From Cladophialophora immunda (Eukaryota; Ascomycota; Eurotiomycetes; Chaetothyriales; Herpotrichiellaceae): a DNA stretch of 64,000 nucleotides. This document shows, in pieces, positions 23,790 to 36,201 of this stretch; the stretch's first letter is position 1; every line of letters starts with the position of its first letter. The notes below the pieces were generated by a model, which did no database searches, was not told where the DNA came from, and worked only from the letters and a program-made list of their open reading frames with translations. The stretch covers positions 558,001 to 622,000 of the forward strand of contig NW_015622542.1 of assembly GCF_000835495.1 (NCBI RefSeq), written 5' to 3'. The position numbers were made by a program, and so were the translations under genes.

Positions 23790-24804
23790 TTATCGGTACC
23801 AGTATTCCGGCTTGACGAAATCGGCCATGGTCTTGGGTGCTTCGTGTGCGGCGTGGTGGTGGTCGCCATGATGGTCATCGTGGGAGTCTGGTGCTCCGAC
23901 GTAGTCCATTCTGTAGACACTCCCACATTCCGGGCACCGCTCAAAAGGGCGATCACGGGTCATCTAGCAACAGAAAAAGAGAGACGGGTGTCAGTCATGC
24001 TCTGAAATTAGGGAGCTGCTCTGGAGCGAGTATGTGACAGCCAAGGAAAATTGTAGGTCGGCGCAACATACCACGAGCCATTTGACGTTGTGTGAATCAG
24101 CTGGAGAGCCGGTGCAGCCGATCTGGTACTCAGCACCAGCTGATTTCACGACGATGGGATCCTCGAATGTACCTGCACAACATAATCTGGTAAGCTTGGC
24201 TGCCAGGAACATAACCAACACCAGATTCCGAAGCTCCGTCTCTCTTCGAGCTGGACTCTTCTCAAAGAACACATACCGACTCTATCTGACGGGAGCGGTG
24301 ACATGTCAAAGATATCAATGCCCTGCATCTTTCCCAAGATTTCGAGACGTTCCAGACCAGTTGCCTGTTCGAGATCGGTCGGGACGGTACCGGGCGCGGC
24401 GCCGGGGGGAAGGAGATCTGCTTCGGTTTTGATTTCTGCGAAGGACAAATTTCACCAAGATCAGCACGTTGTTTCCATCGCAGATGTCTCTTCTCCATGC
24501 CAAAAAGTCTCCCACTTGAATGCGTATCGTTGGGATCCTTACCTTCAAAAGGGAGAAGTTTGCCCTCCGGATCACCGGGCTTCGGATCGAATTTGCCTGC
24601 TCCTGTAGAAATCCACATCAGTCAGACCAGCTCTGACAAGGTAGTTCATATCGAAATAGCTTCTCCGAGGGGATTGTGGAAGCTTCGAGGGTTCGGTTAG
24701 CACGTACGGCGAGCTGTGACAGTGGTGAAGGCGCGGGGAGCGACGCGGGCAGCCGAGATAGGCATACGCCTAGCGAGCGAGAAAGCTGCGCGTGCTACCG
24801 ACAT
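23790..24804 (-). CDS. cox4: Cytochrome c oxidase subunit 4 (mammalian Vb type)
   Basis: Nuclear-encoded structural subunit of mitochondrial complex IV. Five exons: 24804-24708, 24602-24543, 24435-24277, 24172-24072, 23963-23790; introns about 104-108 nt, all in phase; 196 residues. The N-terminus (MSVARAAFSLARRMPISAAR) is a typical Arg/Ala-rich mitochondrial leader. The mature part shows KTEADLLPPGAAPGTVPTDL, then TFEDPIVVKSAGAEYQIGC, ADSHNVKW and FERCPECGSVY. The Cys, His and Cys-x2-Cys of the zinc site of fungal Cox4 are therefore all present. A His/Asp-rich stretch (HDDHHGDHHHAAHE) follows the zinc site. Assignment is secure. Confidence 0.95.
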
Positions 24805-27463
24805 TGTGGAGGGCCGAGTGAGGAGTGAGTTGAGAGTCGATGGGGAGACTGTAAGAGCACGGAGGTCAAAGGTTCAAGTTGTCGAAACTGCGATTGAAGT
24901 TCGGGCAGATGATGATTGGCCGGCGAGTTCCAGAGCTCATACCACTTTTTTACAAGCCACAGACACCGCCACAGCCTCGTCCAAGCCCCAGTCACGTGCA
25001 AGGCTGAAAAGGGGCTGTGTGCCTTGGGAAAGGGGATTACAGTGCTCTGCACTCTATTGGGAGGGAATTTTCTGATATGATCTCCGGTCACAATTCCTTG
25101 ATCCCGATCTCCTTCCATCACTCAATGATTCAACTGGGAGTGAGAGAATGCAGCCCTGTGGAGAGTATATCGGTTGACTCTCGCTCTTGTCCCCATGGCC
25201 CCTCTATAAGAGCTCTGATAGTGATAGATCAGCCCGATCAAGGCTTCTTTGAAGCTGTGACATCCTTCAAGGCAACAGAGGTATTGAAGCTGCAATTGCA
25301 GATTCCAAGAACCATGCCTCAGGTCGTATCAATGTGTTCACCAGGAAGAAGATGCTCAGGCCTGATGGAGTTTGTTGTTCCCCTGACGTAGTTTGGGCTG
25401 CGGAATCCCGGGATCTTGGCACCCGCCGTTCCGCCTTTCCTCTTGCCAAAGGCAGACAGCATCTTCACCTCCAAAGCATGTCTTGACGGCAATCACTCAT
25501 GCCAATGTGACATCTTCACGACGAACAGGCTGGAGAGTCAAGTGACACAGTCCCCCCAGCAACCGTGACAATAGGCCACCGCGGTTTATATCCGGAAAAC
25601 TGCAGAGGTCCTTCTCTCCGTCTTTCGCTCCTTCGATCCAACCTCAGAGCATCGCTTCCCAAACTCAACGCGTTCCTCGCCGCTCGAAGTTGCTGGGGAT
25701 TTGTACCTACCGAATATCCTTCCGCCATCACCATGTTCGATTGGAAAGGCCGTTCTGTCCTCGCTCTTTCTGCAGTTTGCTATAGAGCTTGATGAATGCG
25801 ACCGCCGTTCCTCAGAGGGCCGATCTGAGCGCAAAAAAGCGTCAAAGGTGAGATTTCAGCGACGCGAGAAGATGGGCAAGTGGTTGGAAGTCACATGAGC
25901 GAGTGAGTGCCTGGGTGACCGGGCGACCTCCCCGTTGAACACCACGTTGGCCCCACTCCACTCCGGGTGAAGCTACTCCTCCTGCTCAGTCACATATATT
26001 TTTGTCTTTCGCAATTAGATTCCACAATCGAGGAGGGATGACCGCAAGAGAACGGAACACCCAATCTGCCTCTATTCTACCAGAGTTCATCCAGTGAACG
26101 CACGAAGTACCAAGGGTGTCAAACCCCCTTGGGGACGGGCTATCATATCATGATACAACGGCTTCGGCTCCTGAATACCAACAATGGTAGCTTAGAGACC
26201 ACAGATTAACCCCCCGCTGGTTCCCTATCTAGCAACTATCCTGAGGTTGACTTCTTTTTTGGCTTTTTTTGGGGTTCAAATCTGGACACAGAATGGTCGA
26301 GGGCAGAAGCACGGCCAAGTCAGCATGATACTGGATGAAGTTTCGGAGTCTCAAGGAGATGCTTTCTGTGAAATGAGATGAATGTGTATTTGTTTTTTTA
26401 TAACTGGTGGCACACAATATTTTCGAGGGTGACCACAATTGACCACAATGTGTGGTTGTGGGCGCAATGTTTTGAGATTGTACCGCACCTTCGCCAGGAA
26501 GGAGAAGTCACATCTGCATCACACGCTTGCTACTTATTCTTCCCTTTCCTCAGTTGTACGGCTTCAATCACGAATCAACCACATCATCCGCAGTTCATCT
26601 GCTACTGGCTCGCGCACTTACGAGAATCGCTGAATCAACAGCGGTCGCCGGTCTCGACCTCGCTCCCACCGAATGAATTTGCGGCTGCAGATCATTACAG
26701 GTCTGAGCAAATTTACAAGGCTGCGGTCGAAAGAAGTTGAGTTTCCCACCTTCCACGACTGCTGTCAGAGGTATGTCAATGATGAGGTCGAGGATGTGAG
26801 CGGGTTCTTAGCTGTTGTTCGATTATGCGACAGTGTCTAACTGGCATCGAACCAACAGCCACCTTCTACGCCCAAGTCCTCACCGACTTTATCCCAGACT
26901 CTGCAGTCTCTTGCGCCTTCACACTGACGGTCAGCTAAGGAAAATTCCAGTCTCGAGAATCAAGTCTGGAATTCTCCTCGATCTCCAATGAATACCTCTC
27001 TCCTTTTCAATTGTTTGGCCATATGCCTGAAAACGCTCTCCATGAGGGGATATCAACCGTCGCCGTTCTCTGCTGGGTGGTGAAGCGAGCCCTTGCATCG
27101 TCGTTCTCACCTGGACAAGGATCGACGTTGCTCCGCACTGTGCAGGGTTCCCCACATTCTGCTGCATACTCGAACGTCAAGGAAGTTGGTGCTCCCGAAT
27201 GGCCTATTCTTCCAATGTCGATCTGTTGCTCTTTCGAGCATGGTCGCAGGAAAATAAATAGCCTATATTGCGTTTCTTCAACATGGGGAAGTTAGTGATG
27301 CAGCATTTGTGGCTGAACTCCTCCAATTCTGCTTCGGCATTCGGTGTAATAACGTCCACGATGCTAAGTAAAAGGTACAGTGCTACCTCAACACAGGTTT
27401 TTCAGACAGAAGTTCGAGCTCTCCTAGTGAAGGCAAGGCAAAGACTTAAGCGCTGCTAACAAT
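24805..27463. other. Gene-poor region with possible unresolved small gene
   Basis: About 2.7 kb between the COX4 start and the GH31 start. A textbook intron can be read on the plus strand at 26772-26858 (GTATGT donor, TCTAAC branch, AACAG acceptor). It is followed by a short frame ending at 26938 whose product would end LTDFIPDSAVSCAFTLTVS. I cannot assemble a full gene around it. An AT-rich TATA-like stretch (AAATAAATAG) lies near 27252, about 210 nt before the GH31 ATG. Confidence 0.4.
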
Positions 27464-29701
27464 ATGTGGGTGTTACTTCCCTTGGCCTGCAGCCTACTTG
27501 GTTCGACCTTAGCAGACGTGTCTGTCTCGGTCTCGGGCACATCGCCATTCTCTCTGAACATCACGTCTGACCAAGGTATCACTGTGATCAACAAAGCTAT
27601 TCTCAGTGGCGCTACAAACAACACAGCAAGTGCCGTGTCTGCTTCCAATGACGGAGTGGTGGCTAACAGTGGAGGACTCGTTGACTGGTCTCTTATTCAG
27701 CCCAATGTCGTCAGGGTTCAGTACAACTCGACCGTTGCGTTTACGGGAGCACAGTTCACAGCCGGTCCTAACGAGAACCTTTACGGTGTTTGGGAGTACC
27801 CTTGGAACGACTCCCTGACAAACAACGGCGTGGAGTTCGACTTGAAAGGCGTTGGAAACTCGATTGGAGTAAACTGGGACAACGCACGAGCGCCGGCATT
27901 CTACAGCAGTGCTGGCTATGCAGTCTACGCTGACACCTTGGATATGGGCTCTTTCCAGTTCAGTTCCGCTCAGATACAGTTCATCTTCAACACTAGCAGC
28001 TTGACATACTATATCATACTGGCAACCACCCCTGGTGATTTCAAGTCTGTTATTGAAACATACACCGGGCTCTCAGCGCGCATCACGATGCCTCCCGACG
28101 CTGGATATGGTCCAACGTTCTGGTCCGACAATTTCGAGACAGACTTTCATGGCTCTGTGTCGAATGCACAACAGAATTATTACGACGTCGTGGACCACCT
28201 CTACTTTAACCAAATCCATGCCACGTCAATGTTTGCGGATCGACCTTATGGTACGGGGAATTACTCGTGGGGAAACTTCGACTTTGATCCCACCTACTAT
28301 CCCACGCCAAAACAATTCATTGCCAACCTATCAACTTGGGGCTTTGACTTCCAAGTGTGGGTGGCCAATCGTGCGTTCCTGGACACCGAGCTCTACAACG
28401 CGTCAATTGCTGGGGACTGGCTATTCCCGGGCATCAATCCAGAGTTCTTCCTCGGACCCGCTCTGAACTTGTCCATTCCTGCAGCCTATGAATATTTCCT
28501 CAACAAGATTGCGTATTTCCCGTCTGTCGGTGTCAAAGGGTTCAAGATTGATCGTGGCGAGGAAGGAGAGATGCCAGGTAAGCATTGACGAATTGTTTTT
28601 CGTTGTCACATCGCTGATGAAGCAGTATGGGAACAAAACATCCAGATGCGGCTCTTCGAACAGATCTGCGAGACGGTGATGGCCAACAAATGGGGCAAAT
28701 CCGGTTTCTACAACTTTGCTCGTTCAGCCGTGGACCGTTCCCGTTCGCTGACCAACATTTGGAACGGCGATTCCCATGCAAACTTCACTGGTCTTCGCTA
28801 CAGCATTGCCTCAGGCATCCGAGCCTCGCTGCTGGGGTTCTCTACGTGGTCTTCCGACACTGGCGGTTACGTACGCTCTCCCAACCTCGTAGCCGATCAA
28901 CCCACGCCCGAGCTTTGGGCACGCTGGATGCACTTTTCTTCTTATTCGCCGGTGTACGAAATCATGGTCGGCACGAACCATACTCCATGGTATCCTCCAT
29001 ATCCGGAGCGACTTGTCTCAGTGCTCAAAGCCACGGCCAACGAGCATCACGCTCTCGTGCCATACATCAAGTCCTTCACTTACCAGGCAACACAGACGGG
29101 GATCCCTGTCATGCGTGCCCTGTTCTTGGAAACCCCAGGCGACACTGCTGTGTATGATACCACTGACGCTTATTTCTTCGGAGACAGCTTCTTCGTGGCT
29201 CCCATCATCCAAGAAGGTGGAATGCGGAATGTCTATTTCCCTGACAGCTCAGTTGGCAACGATACAGCTCGTGCGTATTTGGAGTACTATAACAAGACGG
29301 CAGTATATCAGGGAGGCTCGTCAGCCACGATGAACCTGGAGTGGGAGTACAGCCCTGTCTATGTACGCGAAGGGAGCATCGTAGTCCGGGGCGACATCTA
29401 CCAAGGCAACAACAAGTGGACGCAGAACTGGCAACCCAGCCTCACGATTGAGGTCTTTCCCAGCTATGAATATGCAACCTCGAGCTTCCCTTACTACAAC
29501 GGAATGGAAGTTGTGAACATAACACTATCATCGCAATCCACGTCGAAGACCGTCGTTGTTCAGTGGGATGGCGATTTGGGCGTTCCTGGCCAGCCGCAAG
29601 TTGTCTTCTATGGAAAGACTGGAGCACAGAATATCAGCGTGAAGGCTACAGCTTCCGGAGGCTCGGCCCAGGCTACGAGCTTCCTGAGCATATTCAGCTG
29701 A
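27464..29701 (+). CDS. Secreted GH31 alpha-glycosidase
   Basis: Family 31 retaining glycosidase of 729 residues. Exons 27464-28577 and 28626-29701; the 48-nt intron has a GTAAGC donor and splits the Gly/Val codon right after the nucleophile motif. The signal peptide is MWVLLPLACSLLGSTLADV. Catalytic nucleophile Asp363 lies in GFKIDRGEEGEMP, the proposed acid/base Asp420 in NIWNGDSHANF. GLRYSIASGIRASLLGFSTW and SDTGGY are conserved barrel segments. Many N-x-S/T sites fit an extracellular protein. GH31 includes alpha-glucosidases, alpha-xylosidases and others; the RGEEGE variant after the nucleophile differs from classical maltase (WIDMNE), so I do not name a substrate. Confidence 0.9.
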
Positions 29702-30190
29702 GAAAACTCGGGGCAGGTCGTACATGAGGGGTGCGTTGGTGAAAACGAGCTTCGGAAACGGTACATAGCACCGACTGTAGTGGCGGGTGGGAATCACATC
29801 ATAATAGAGCGGCCATGAAATACAGTAACGGTCTGGACAAACTAGGACCGAGGATTCAGGCCCAGGAGATATTGTGGAAAGCAATGTACAAGTAGGAGAC
29901 GCATTCTGCAATGAAGCAACCGAACGCATGGATAGGTTGACGGCGCCAAGAAAATTCTAGAACGTGTGGCGGATTTATAAGAGGTCACGTGCCGTGGCCT
30001 CTCCCATCTACCACGTGATCAAGTTCTTCTCATCCAGCGCGTCTTTATTTCTGCGGCGCAACCAGCACATTTCCATCTTTCCAATCCTTCTCAACGCCAC
30101 ACAGAAGCTCCCATTCCAGCGCTCTCAGACATTTCTCTCACACAAGAGAATATCGCGACAAGAACATAACACTTCGCAGAAACATCAGCC
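29702..30190. other. Intergenic, no gene seen
   Basis: About 490 nt between the GH31 stop and the U2AF start. It contains the GH31 3' UTR and the U2AF promoter with a pyrimidine-rich leader. No gene was found. Confidence 0.5.
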
Positions 30191-30879
30191 ATGGCAAACT
30201 ACCTCGCCTCCATCTTTGGCACAGAACAAGACAAAGTACGTATTCCCCCAAGTCTCCCCAGTTGCGAGAAACAAGCACTAACAATGTTTTGCAGGTCAAC
30301 TGTTCATTCTACTACAAGATCGGCGCTTGCAGACACGGCGATCGCTGCTCGCGCAAGCATGTCAAGCCATCATACTCACAGACCATCCTGCTCCCCAACC
30401 TGTACCAGAATCCTGCCTATGACCCCAAAAATAAGATGAACGCCTCCCAACTGCAAAACCACTTTGACGCCTTCTACGAAGACTTCTGGTGCGAGATGTG
30501 CAAGTACGGCGAGGTCGAGGAGGTCGTGGTGTGCGACAACAACAATGACCACCTGATCGGCAATGTGTACGCGCGATTCAAATATGAAGACTCGGCGCAG
30601 GCGGCCTGCGACGCACTCAACAGCAGATGGTACGCCGCGCGGCCGATCTACTGCGAGCTCTCGCCCGTCACGGACTTCCGGGAGGCCTGCTGCCGGTTGA
30701 ATTCGGGCGAGGGATGCGTCAGGGGCGGGTTTTGCAACTTCATCCACAGAAAAGAACCGAGCCCCGAGCTGGAGCGGGAATTGGAGCTGAGCACGAAGAA
30801 GTGGTTGAAGATGAGGGGCCGGGATGAAAGGAGCGTGACGAGAAGTCCCAGTCCAGAGCCAACGAGGAAGAGATATTGA
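30191..30879 (+). CDS. U2AF1: U2AF small subunit (U2AF35/U2AF23)
   Basis: Splicing factor that recognises the AG at the 3' splice site as partner of the large U2AF subunit. Exons 30191-30235 (only 15 codons) and 30295-30879; the 59-nt intron has a GTACGT donor and TTTTGCAG acceptor; 209 residues. Start MANYLASIFGTEQDKVNCSF is nearly universal for the family. Two CCCH zinc fingers frame a U2AF-homology RRM: finger 1 is C-x8-C-x5-C-x3-H (CSFYYKIGACRHGDRCSRKH), finger 2 is C-x7-C-x5-C-x3-H (CRLNSGEGCVRGGFCNFIH). Conserved UHM segments include GNVYARFKYED and RWYAARPIYCELSPV. The C-terminus is short with Ser-Pro-Arg repeats, as in yeasts, not a long RS domain. Nuclear. Confidence 0.96.
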
Positions 30880-32398
30880 GAAGCTCGAAACGCGAGGACT
30901 TCCAAAAGACGACCGAGTTTTCCAGCTGTACTTCTTGATCGGCGCATGTTGCACCTCCAATAAAGCTTGTGGAGATACCAAGCCGTGGAGAAGGAAAGGA
31001 TCATTTCTAAGCCCGCCGCTTCAGCAGGGCTACGCCTGCGCTTGCTTCTGCCCTTCAAAAGAGACCTCCGGCCGGCGACACTTGGACCAGGGACATAGTG
31101 CGCCACACCCTTCCCGAACATGAGGGAGGGGCTTGGAACGACCACCCCGACCAACACCAGAGCGCGGTCCAAACACGTTTGTTTCCGGCGCGCCTCTGCA
31201 GGGACGAATCAATTGCTGTCTCAGTGCTATCCGCAGGCATGACTGAACCTCTTGTGGTTGCAACAAACTCAGCTAGACGTGTCGGCCATCCTGAGCATAT
31301 CAGACAATTATGCCAGAACCCAGACTTTCGCACCTGGGCACTCTGGAAGGGCATCATAAGTCCCGTTCGTTCTCTTTTCGCGATCCGATGCAGCAAATCA
31401 AGACATGTGGGCGATGACCGTCGACACTGTGTGCCCCCTTGCCGACACGGAGCCAGGCGCTGATCACACCGACGGATTCACACGACCACGATCAACTTTG
31501 TCCACAAGCCGAAAAGGCCATGCTCCCATCTGTTTTGAGAAGCTTCGACCCAAATGAATATCGTGATCGTGCATTTGACCCATCTTTTGCAGGACGCGCG
31601 CGGGGATCAGTTGACGGGAAGAGAACAAGGGAAGACCGTCGCATTGGCGAGGCGTTTAATTGTGTCGGTTACATAGGACCACACATCCATACCATACCTA
31701 TCTAGTTCAGGGCATGGATCACAGCAATCCTGCACCGCACTGCACAATGCAACAACCATAGATCGTCTCTCTCCGTCTTTTCCTAGCATTCTTCCGCTGT
31801 TCTTAAGTCGCTGTATCCACTTCTTCTGACTGGCAATCTCGACAGGGGCAGGTCGACTTGCAGAGATTCTGTTGGAGTTAGTCAACTAGTTGTGCGGCTG
31901 ATGGATGCGCAGACTGGGTTAATAGTTCTTATAGCAATTGGTCTATGGTGTAGCTTACAACGGCGAGCGCAAATCTGCGACTCGCCGGTAACGGGATATC
32001 CATATTCTTCGTTAAGTCGTGATGTTCCGTGTCGCTCTCTCTGCCAGCTCCTACTGTGCTGTGCCTGAACGCCTTCTATCCGGATGTAACGCCTTTCCTC
32101 TCAAGTATCCAGCGTTGGTCCTCCCAATCCCTCTTCCACGTGGTGAATACAACCGTAGTGAACATCTAACCTTCTCCATAAGCCCAGAAGGCCAACGAAA
32201 GTATCTGCCGTTGTTCATACGTTCGGCCTCGGTTCGAAGAAGATCTGATACAGATAATGGCTGGCAAAGTTATTCGAGCTCAAAGGCGGCGGTGGCAAGC
32301 TGAATCGCTCCAAGCCTTGATGGCTTTGCGGCTCTCGCAAGTGTTGTTCCTTTGTTGGCGTTATCCCGAGTCAATTGAACGAAGGTTCGATGTCGATT
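30880..32398. other. Intergenic, no gene seen
   Basis: About 1.5 kb between the U2AF stop and the 3' end of the small membrane-protein gene. A canonical AATAAA lies 80 nt past the U2AF stop. The remaining frames have no motif. Confidence 0.5.
30959..30964 (+). terminator. Polyadenylation signal AATAAA for U2AF gene
   Basis: Exact AATAAA hexamer 80 nt downstream of the U2AF stop codon, the expected spacing for a fungal 3' end. The cleavage site cannot be placed from sequence alone. Confidence 0.45.
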
Positions 32399-32747
32399 TC
32401 ACGACGATTTGTCCTTGAACGGCCCTACTTTCGCAAACCACAGCAACACAAGAACGACTGCCACAATGACAGCGATAAAGGCGAGGGCGATGAGGCAGCC
32501 TATGATTCGGGTCCGACGTTGTTTCCTCCGGTTTCGCTCAAGCCATGTCTCACTATTGAAGACTGTTAGTCCGTCCACCTTCCACGACTCTCTGTGGTCC
32601 ACCGTCAACGTACGTATGTCTCAAAGGTGCTGTTGACGAGGCAGTTGAAGTTGACCTGGTCTCCGAAATGTTTGCTTTCTCTTCATCCAAATGTACCGCC
32701 ATTGAAAACCGCTTCCAGAATGCTGGATCTCGAACACCTGCTGCCAT
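32399..32747 (-). CDS. Small single-pass membrane protein, fungal-conserved type
   Basis: Two exons, 32747-32614 and 32552-32399, with a 61-nt intron (GTACGT donor, CTAAC branch, AATAG acceptor); 95 residues. The N-terminus MAAGVRDPAFWKRFSMAVHLDEE reads like a known type of small fungal protein of unknown role. A Ser/Thr-rich linker follows, then TETWLERNRRKQRRTRI with many basic residues, directly followed by one membrane helix (GCLIALAFIAVIVAVVLVLL) and a short tail. The positive residues before the helix predict the N-terminus in the cytosol. No enzyme motif is visible. Function unknown. Confidence 0.7.
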
Positions 32748-33769
32748 GATTGACGATTGACGCTCTGGTGAGAGACTTGGTGTGTTTGTAACGGGCGAGC
32801 GGGGTGTTTGGTTTGAAGTTGCGCCCGTGCAAGGGTCGAAAGGACTCGGATGTCGGAGAGCTGGCGTGCAGAGATTGAAGGATAGCTGCAGAAGGTTTCG
32901 AGATAGAGCGACACAACCAAAAAGGCACAAAAGGTGGTACAAATGAGTGGACGATACTGAGGCACGAAGGAGTGAAGTGCCACCAGATCTGAAAGACAAC
33001 GCAACTGTGACGGGAACGAAGACCAGGGGAAACAGGCGGATGGTGCAGGAGCAGCCTTGATCACATCCTGAGGAAGCAAGAAGGATCCAACAACAAATGC
33101 TAGGAAGGAACAGGCTTGCACGGAGTATAGCAGATGGCGCTGACGATAGTAGCAACAGGAAATGCCTCCGCACACCCAGGTCAATGCATTTCCCCGTTCC
33201 AGGAGCATGAGGTTCCACAAACGAATTTGCCTTTAATAAAGCATCGCTGTTTGTTTTTTGCCCACCTTGGGTTTTTTCTCCCAACAGCCTCGCACCATTT
33301 GTTCAACCAAGACCCCCGTCGTGTCGCGTGGCCATGTGGCGATCGCCTGTGGACAGGCCTTCCCTGGACAGAAAACGGCTGGCGTCGCGATAAAGGGCCC
33401 GGGTGCGCCAATCACGGTAATCGAGCGCCAGAAGATGGTCAGAAGCACCAATTTCGAGCCGGATCGAGAAAGCCACTGTTCAAGGAAGGTGATCACAGGG
33501 AGGGGCCCAAGGCGGCACTATCGATTGGGCTGACGGGGGTGGTAGCTGAGGGAGGAGAAACGGCAATGGTTTGGGAGACGCAGGAAGGGCGATGGATGGT
33601 GGTTGATGGGTGGCGGATGGTGGAGATGCTGGGAGATTAAACGGAAGTTGAGTGTCGGTCCTTGCAACCGCCGACGCCTCAATTCTGCCTGTGAAACGCG
33701 CACGCCCGACGCGCCAACGTCGTCATCGCCGTCGCTGCCATCAACCCCAAGACAGGGCGTTATCTTGCT
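32748..33769. other. Intergenic, no gene seen
   Basis: About 1 kb between the membrane-protein start and the 3' end of the regulator gene. It includes a low-complexity purine-rich stretch with repeated GGATGG/GGTGG words near 33590-33625. Long minus-strand frames here have no motif. Confidence 0.5.
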
Positions 33770-35419
33770 TCAGAGTCTTATCCTGTCTTCTAACGAACTC
33801 AATGCCTCTCCCAAGGCACTGCGGCTCCACATGAAATCATAGATCAGGCTCGAGTACTCGTCAAAGGTGGCAATCCCCGCCGCGTGAATGCACTCCGCAA
33901 GCAGTGAAACGAACTGACTGCGCAGATCATCAAACAGAGTCGCCGAGCAGGCCGCCACGGTCAGGATCCAAACAAGAAACACATTGTTCGACCTCTCCCA
34001 TCGGGCTAGCAGGCCTTCGGATCCCACCATCAACCGCAACTTGGTCCCATAAAGCATCCCGGCGCCCGGTTCAAAGTCAAACTTGGCTCGAATCTCACAC
34101 AGGTACAAAATGCTGGCGAGCCGAAAGCACTCCCGTTGACGTAGCTGCATCTCATCACGCAACGTCCCGTGAGCGATGGAGAGGCAGTCGTGCAAAAGTG
34201 GGGAGACGTGGAAGACTGCAAATGGACTATCCTGCCACAGATCTCGCCTCGTGCACTCGTCGTCCATGATCTGGTTCAGTTGCCTCAACTGTTGACAGAT
34301 GTGTCGGACTGCTGTGCTCTGGTCGATGGTGTTAAAATTGTCTTGGTGTGAGAGTTGGCTGACATCGGACAGATCAAAGTCGAGTCGACTTCTGGTAGCC
34401 AGGATATGATATGGCGGGCGGTATTGTGGAGCGGCATCCTGGCGAAGGCGCCCATTGAGCTCGATCCTAAACGACGTCGGCCCAGGCACAAGGAATGGTC
34501 TTGGGGGAAGCATACCAGAACATCGCCAGTCTGAGGGCGGCGGTAGGATCCAAGGTTTGTTCGCCGCCTCGGTGGTGGAGGATCCTTGCAAGACCATCCA
34601 TGTGCACCTGAAACATCTCGGTCTCCTTGATCAAGTTCTGCAGGTCAACAGGTCAACCGGGAGAGATCCTGACGGAGTGGATATTGGGGGCGTACCGCAT
34701 AGGCCGCCGCGGCCAAAACGGTGGTTATCACTTCATTACTGGTGCCCGTGGCCAGATTGTTCAGCCTCTGCTGTAACGACCGCGTGGTGATTAGTGCGTA
34801 TCTTGCATCCTCCCCAGAGTCATGCTCAGATCGGCACCAGTGGACCAGATGCCACGCAGAGGCGGACAACATCTGTGAGACGGCGATGGTTTCTCGCACC
34901 AGATCGATGAATCCAATGTCGATCAGGGTGCGGAATTTGGGACATGTCCCGTCGTACACTAGCATTGGCTTTTTCTCAGACACAGGCCAGACCGGGCGCA
35001 TTTGTGGAACAGGGGATGATGATGATGCTCAACTTACCATGGTCCCAGAGGCGATGTGCCCGCGACCCAGCCTCGATGCCGAAGGACTGGAAGGGATCCG
35101 AACGGTTCGCGGGCAGCAGAGTGACAGGGCCGATGGCGGTCTGATTGGCCGGCCCCGATGGATTACTTTGCGCCGGGTCGTCGAGCAGCGGACTCACATC
35201 GAGCTCCCAGGTCGTCTGGCGCGGCCGATGAGGATGGCGGCGCCGATAGTTGGCCTGCGCATGGCTGTGGACCAGCCTCCGCGTCTCGGCGCTCGGGCGT
35301 GTCTCTCCTCCACTCACCGCGATAAATTGATACTGTTGCCCTTGTTGTTGGTCCTCGGCCTCAGCGTCAGGGGCCGGGTGTCTTCCTTGCCGGCTGCGTG
35401 ACGGCCCTTGTGATCCCAT
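33770..35419 (-). CDS. Fungal-specific transcription factor domain protein without zinc cluster
   Basis: Four exons: 35419-35038, 34958-34696, 34637-34516, 34466-33770; introns 79, 58 and 49 nt, phases consistent; 487 residues. It follows the Fungal_trans_2 (PF11951) plan: QYQFIAVSGGETRPSAETRR near the start, then GPVTLLPANRSDPFQSFGIE, then LIKETEMFQVHMDGLARIL with HHRGGEQTLD, and IELNGRLRQDAAPQYRPPYH. No Zn2Cys6 cluster precedes it in the first exon, so it may act through a partner or have lost its DNA-binding part. It lies on the same strand as, and next to, the alpha-dioxygenase-like gene, so it is a plausible local regulator of that cluster. Confidence 0.8.
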
Positions 35420-36201
35420 GTCGGCGCGAGATTGGGGCGTTAGGACGAGATGGTTAGATCATCTGCATGCGCCGGCCCCCTTGCATGTCGCATGCCGGGG
35501 GATGTGAGTAACCAGTGCTGAATGGGGGGGATGTTCACAGATCGAAGAAGCATCCTCTGGTTCGGCGGATGATGGGACATGGGCTAGTAGCAGGTGTGTG
35601 TACGAAGTATGTTGGTACGGAGGACTCCTCTACTACTGCTGCTAGGTAATAATAGTGGCTCCGAGGAATTACCCAACTTGCTATCCACTTCAACAACCAA
35701 TGCGTGAGAATCTCCCAAGTACTGACAGTACGGACTAGATGGAGGCGGGTGGGTGGCATGTACGAGTCAGCGACCACCACCACCTCCACCACACAAGCCA
35801 ATTGTTCTGCTCGGGCAATAGATGCATGTGCAGGGATCAGATTGCTCTGTTTCGAGTCTAGTCCACGATGTTCCCCCCTCTGCTATTATCTGCTTCTTTA
35901 CCCTCCTGGCGTCTATTCCGCCACCCTCCACGAACGACGAAGCCCAATTCTCGGATACGATCAAGAGCCAAAAAACAAAAGCCTAGTTACAATAAAAGAC
36001 TTGGGGTAGAATACTGCTTGCAATTGCTATGGATTCAGGGACAACCAGACCTAATCTTGAAAAGCTAACCTGCGCATTAACCATGAATCCTCTAACATAG
36101 CAAAAACCCAGCAGCAAAAGTCCTCCCTCGGATTGCCACCTCTCACGTACGACTCTGCTCCAAGAGCAGCCACTTCGTTGCAACGGCGGCAATGTGCCTC
36201 C
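35420..36201. other. Intergenic, no gene seen
   Basis: About 780 nt between the 3' end of the dioxygenase and the start of the regulator. Contains short CCACCA-type repeats near 35775-35795. No gene was found. Confidence 0.5.

Noticed and set aside
25267..25462. Small minus-strand gene starting MLSAFGKRKGGTAGAKIPGF
   Set aside because: Short, with no family match and no clear splice sites; not enough to call.
32621..33284. Long minus-strand frames of 199-243 codons upstream of the small membrane protein
   Set aside because: Out of frame with, and overlapping, the first exon of the spliced 95-residue gene, whose splice sites and membrane helix make better sense.
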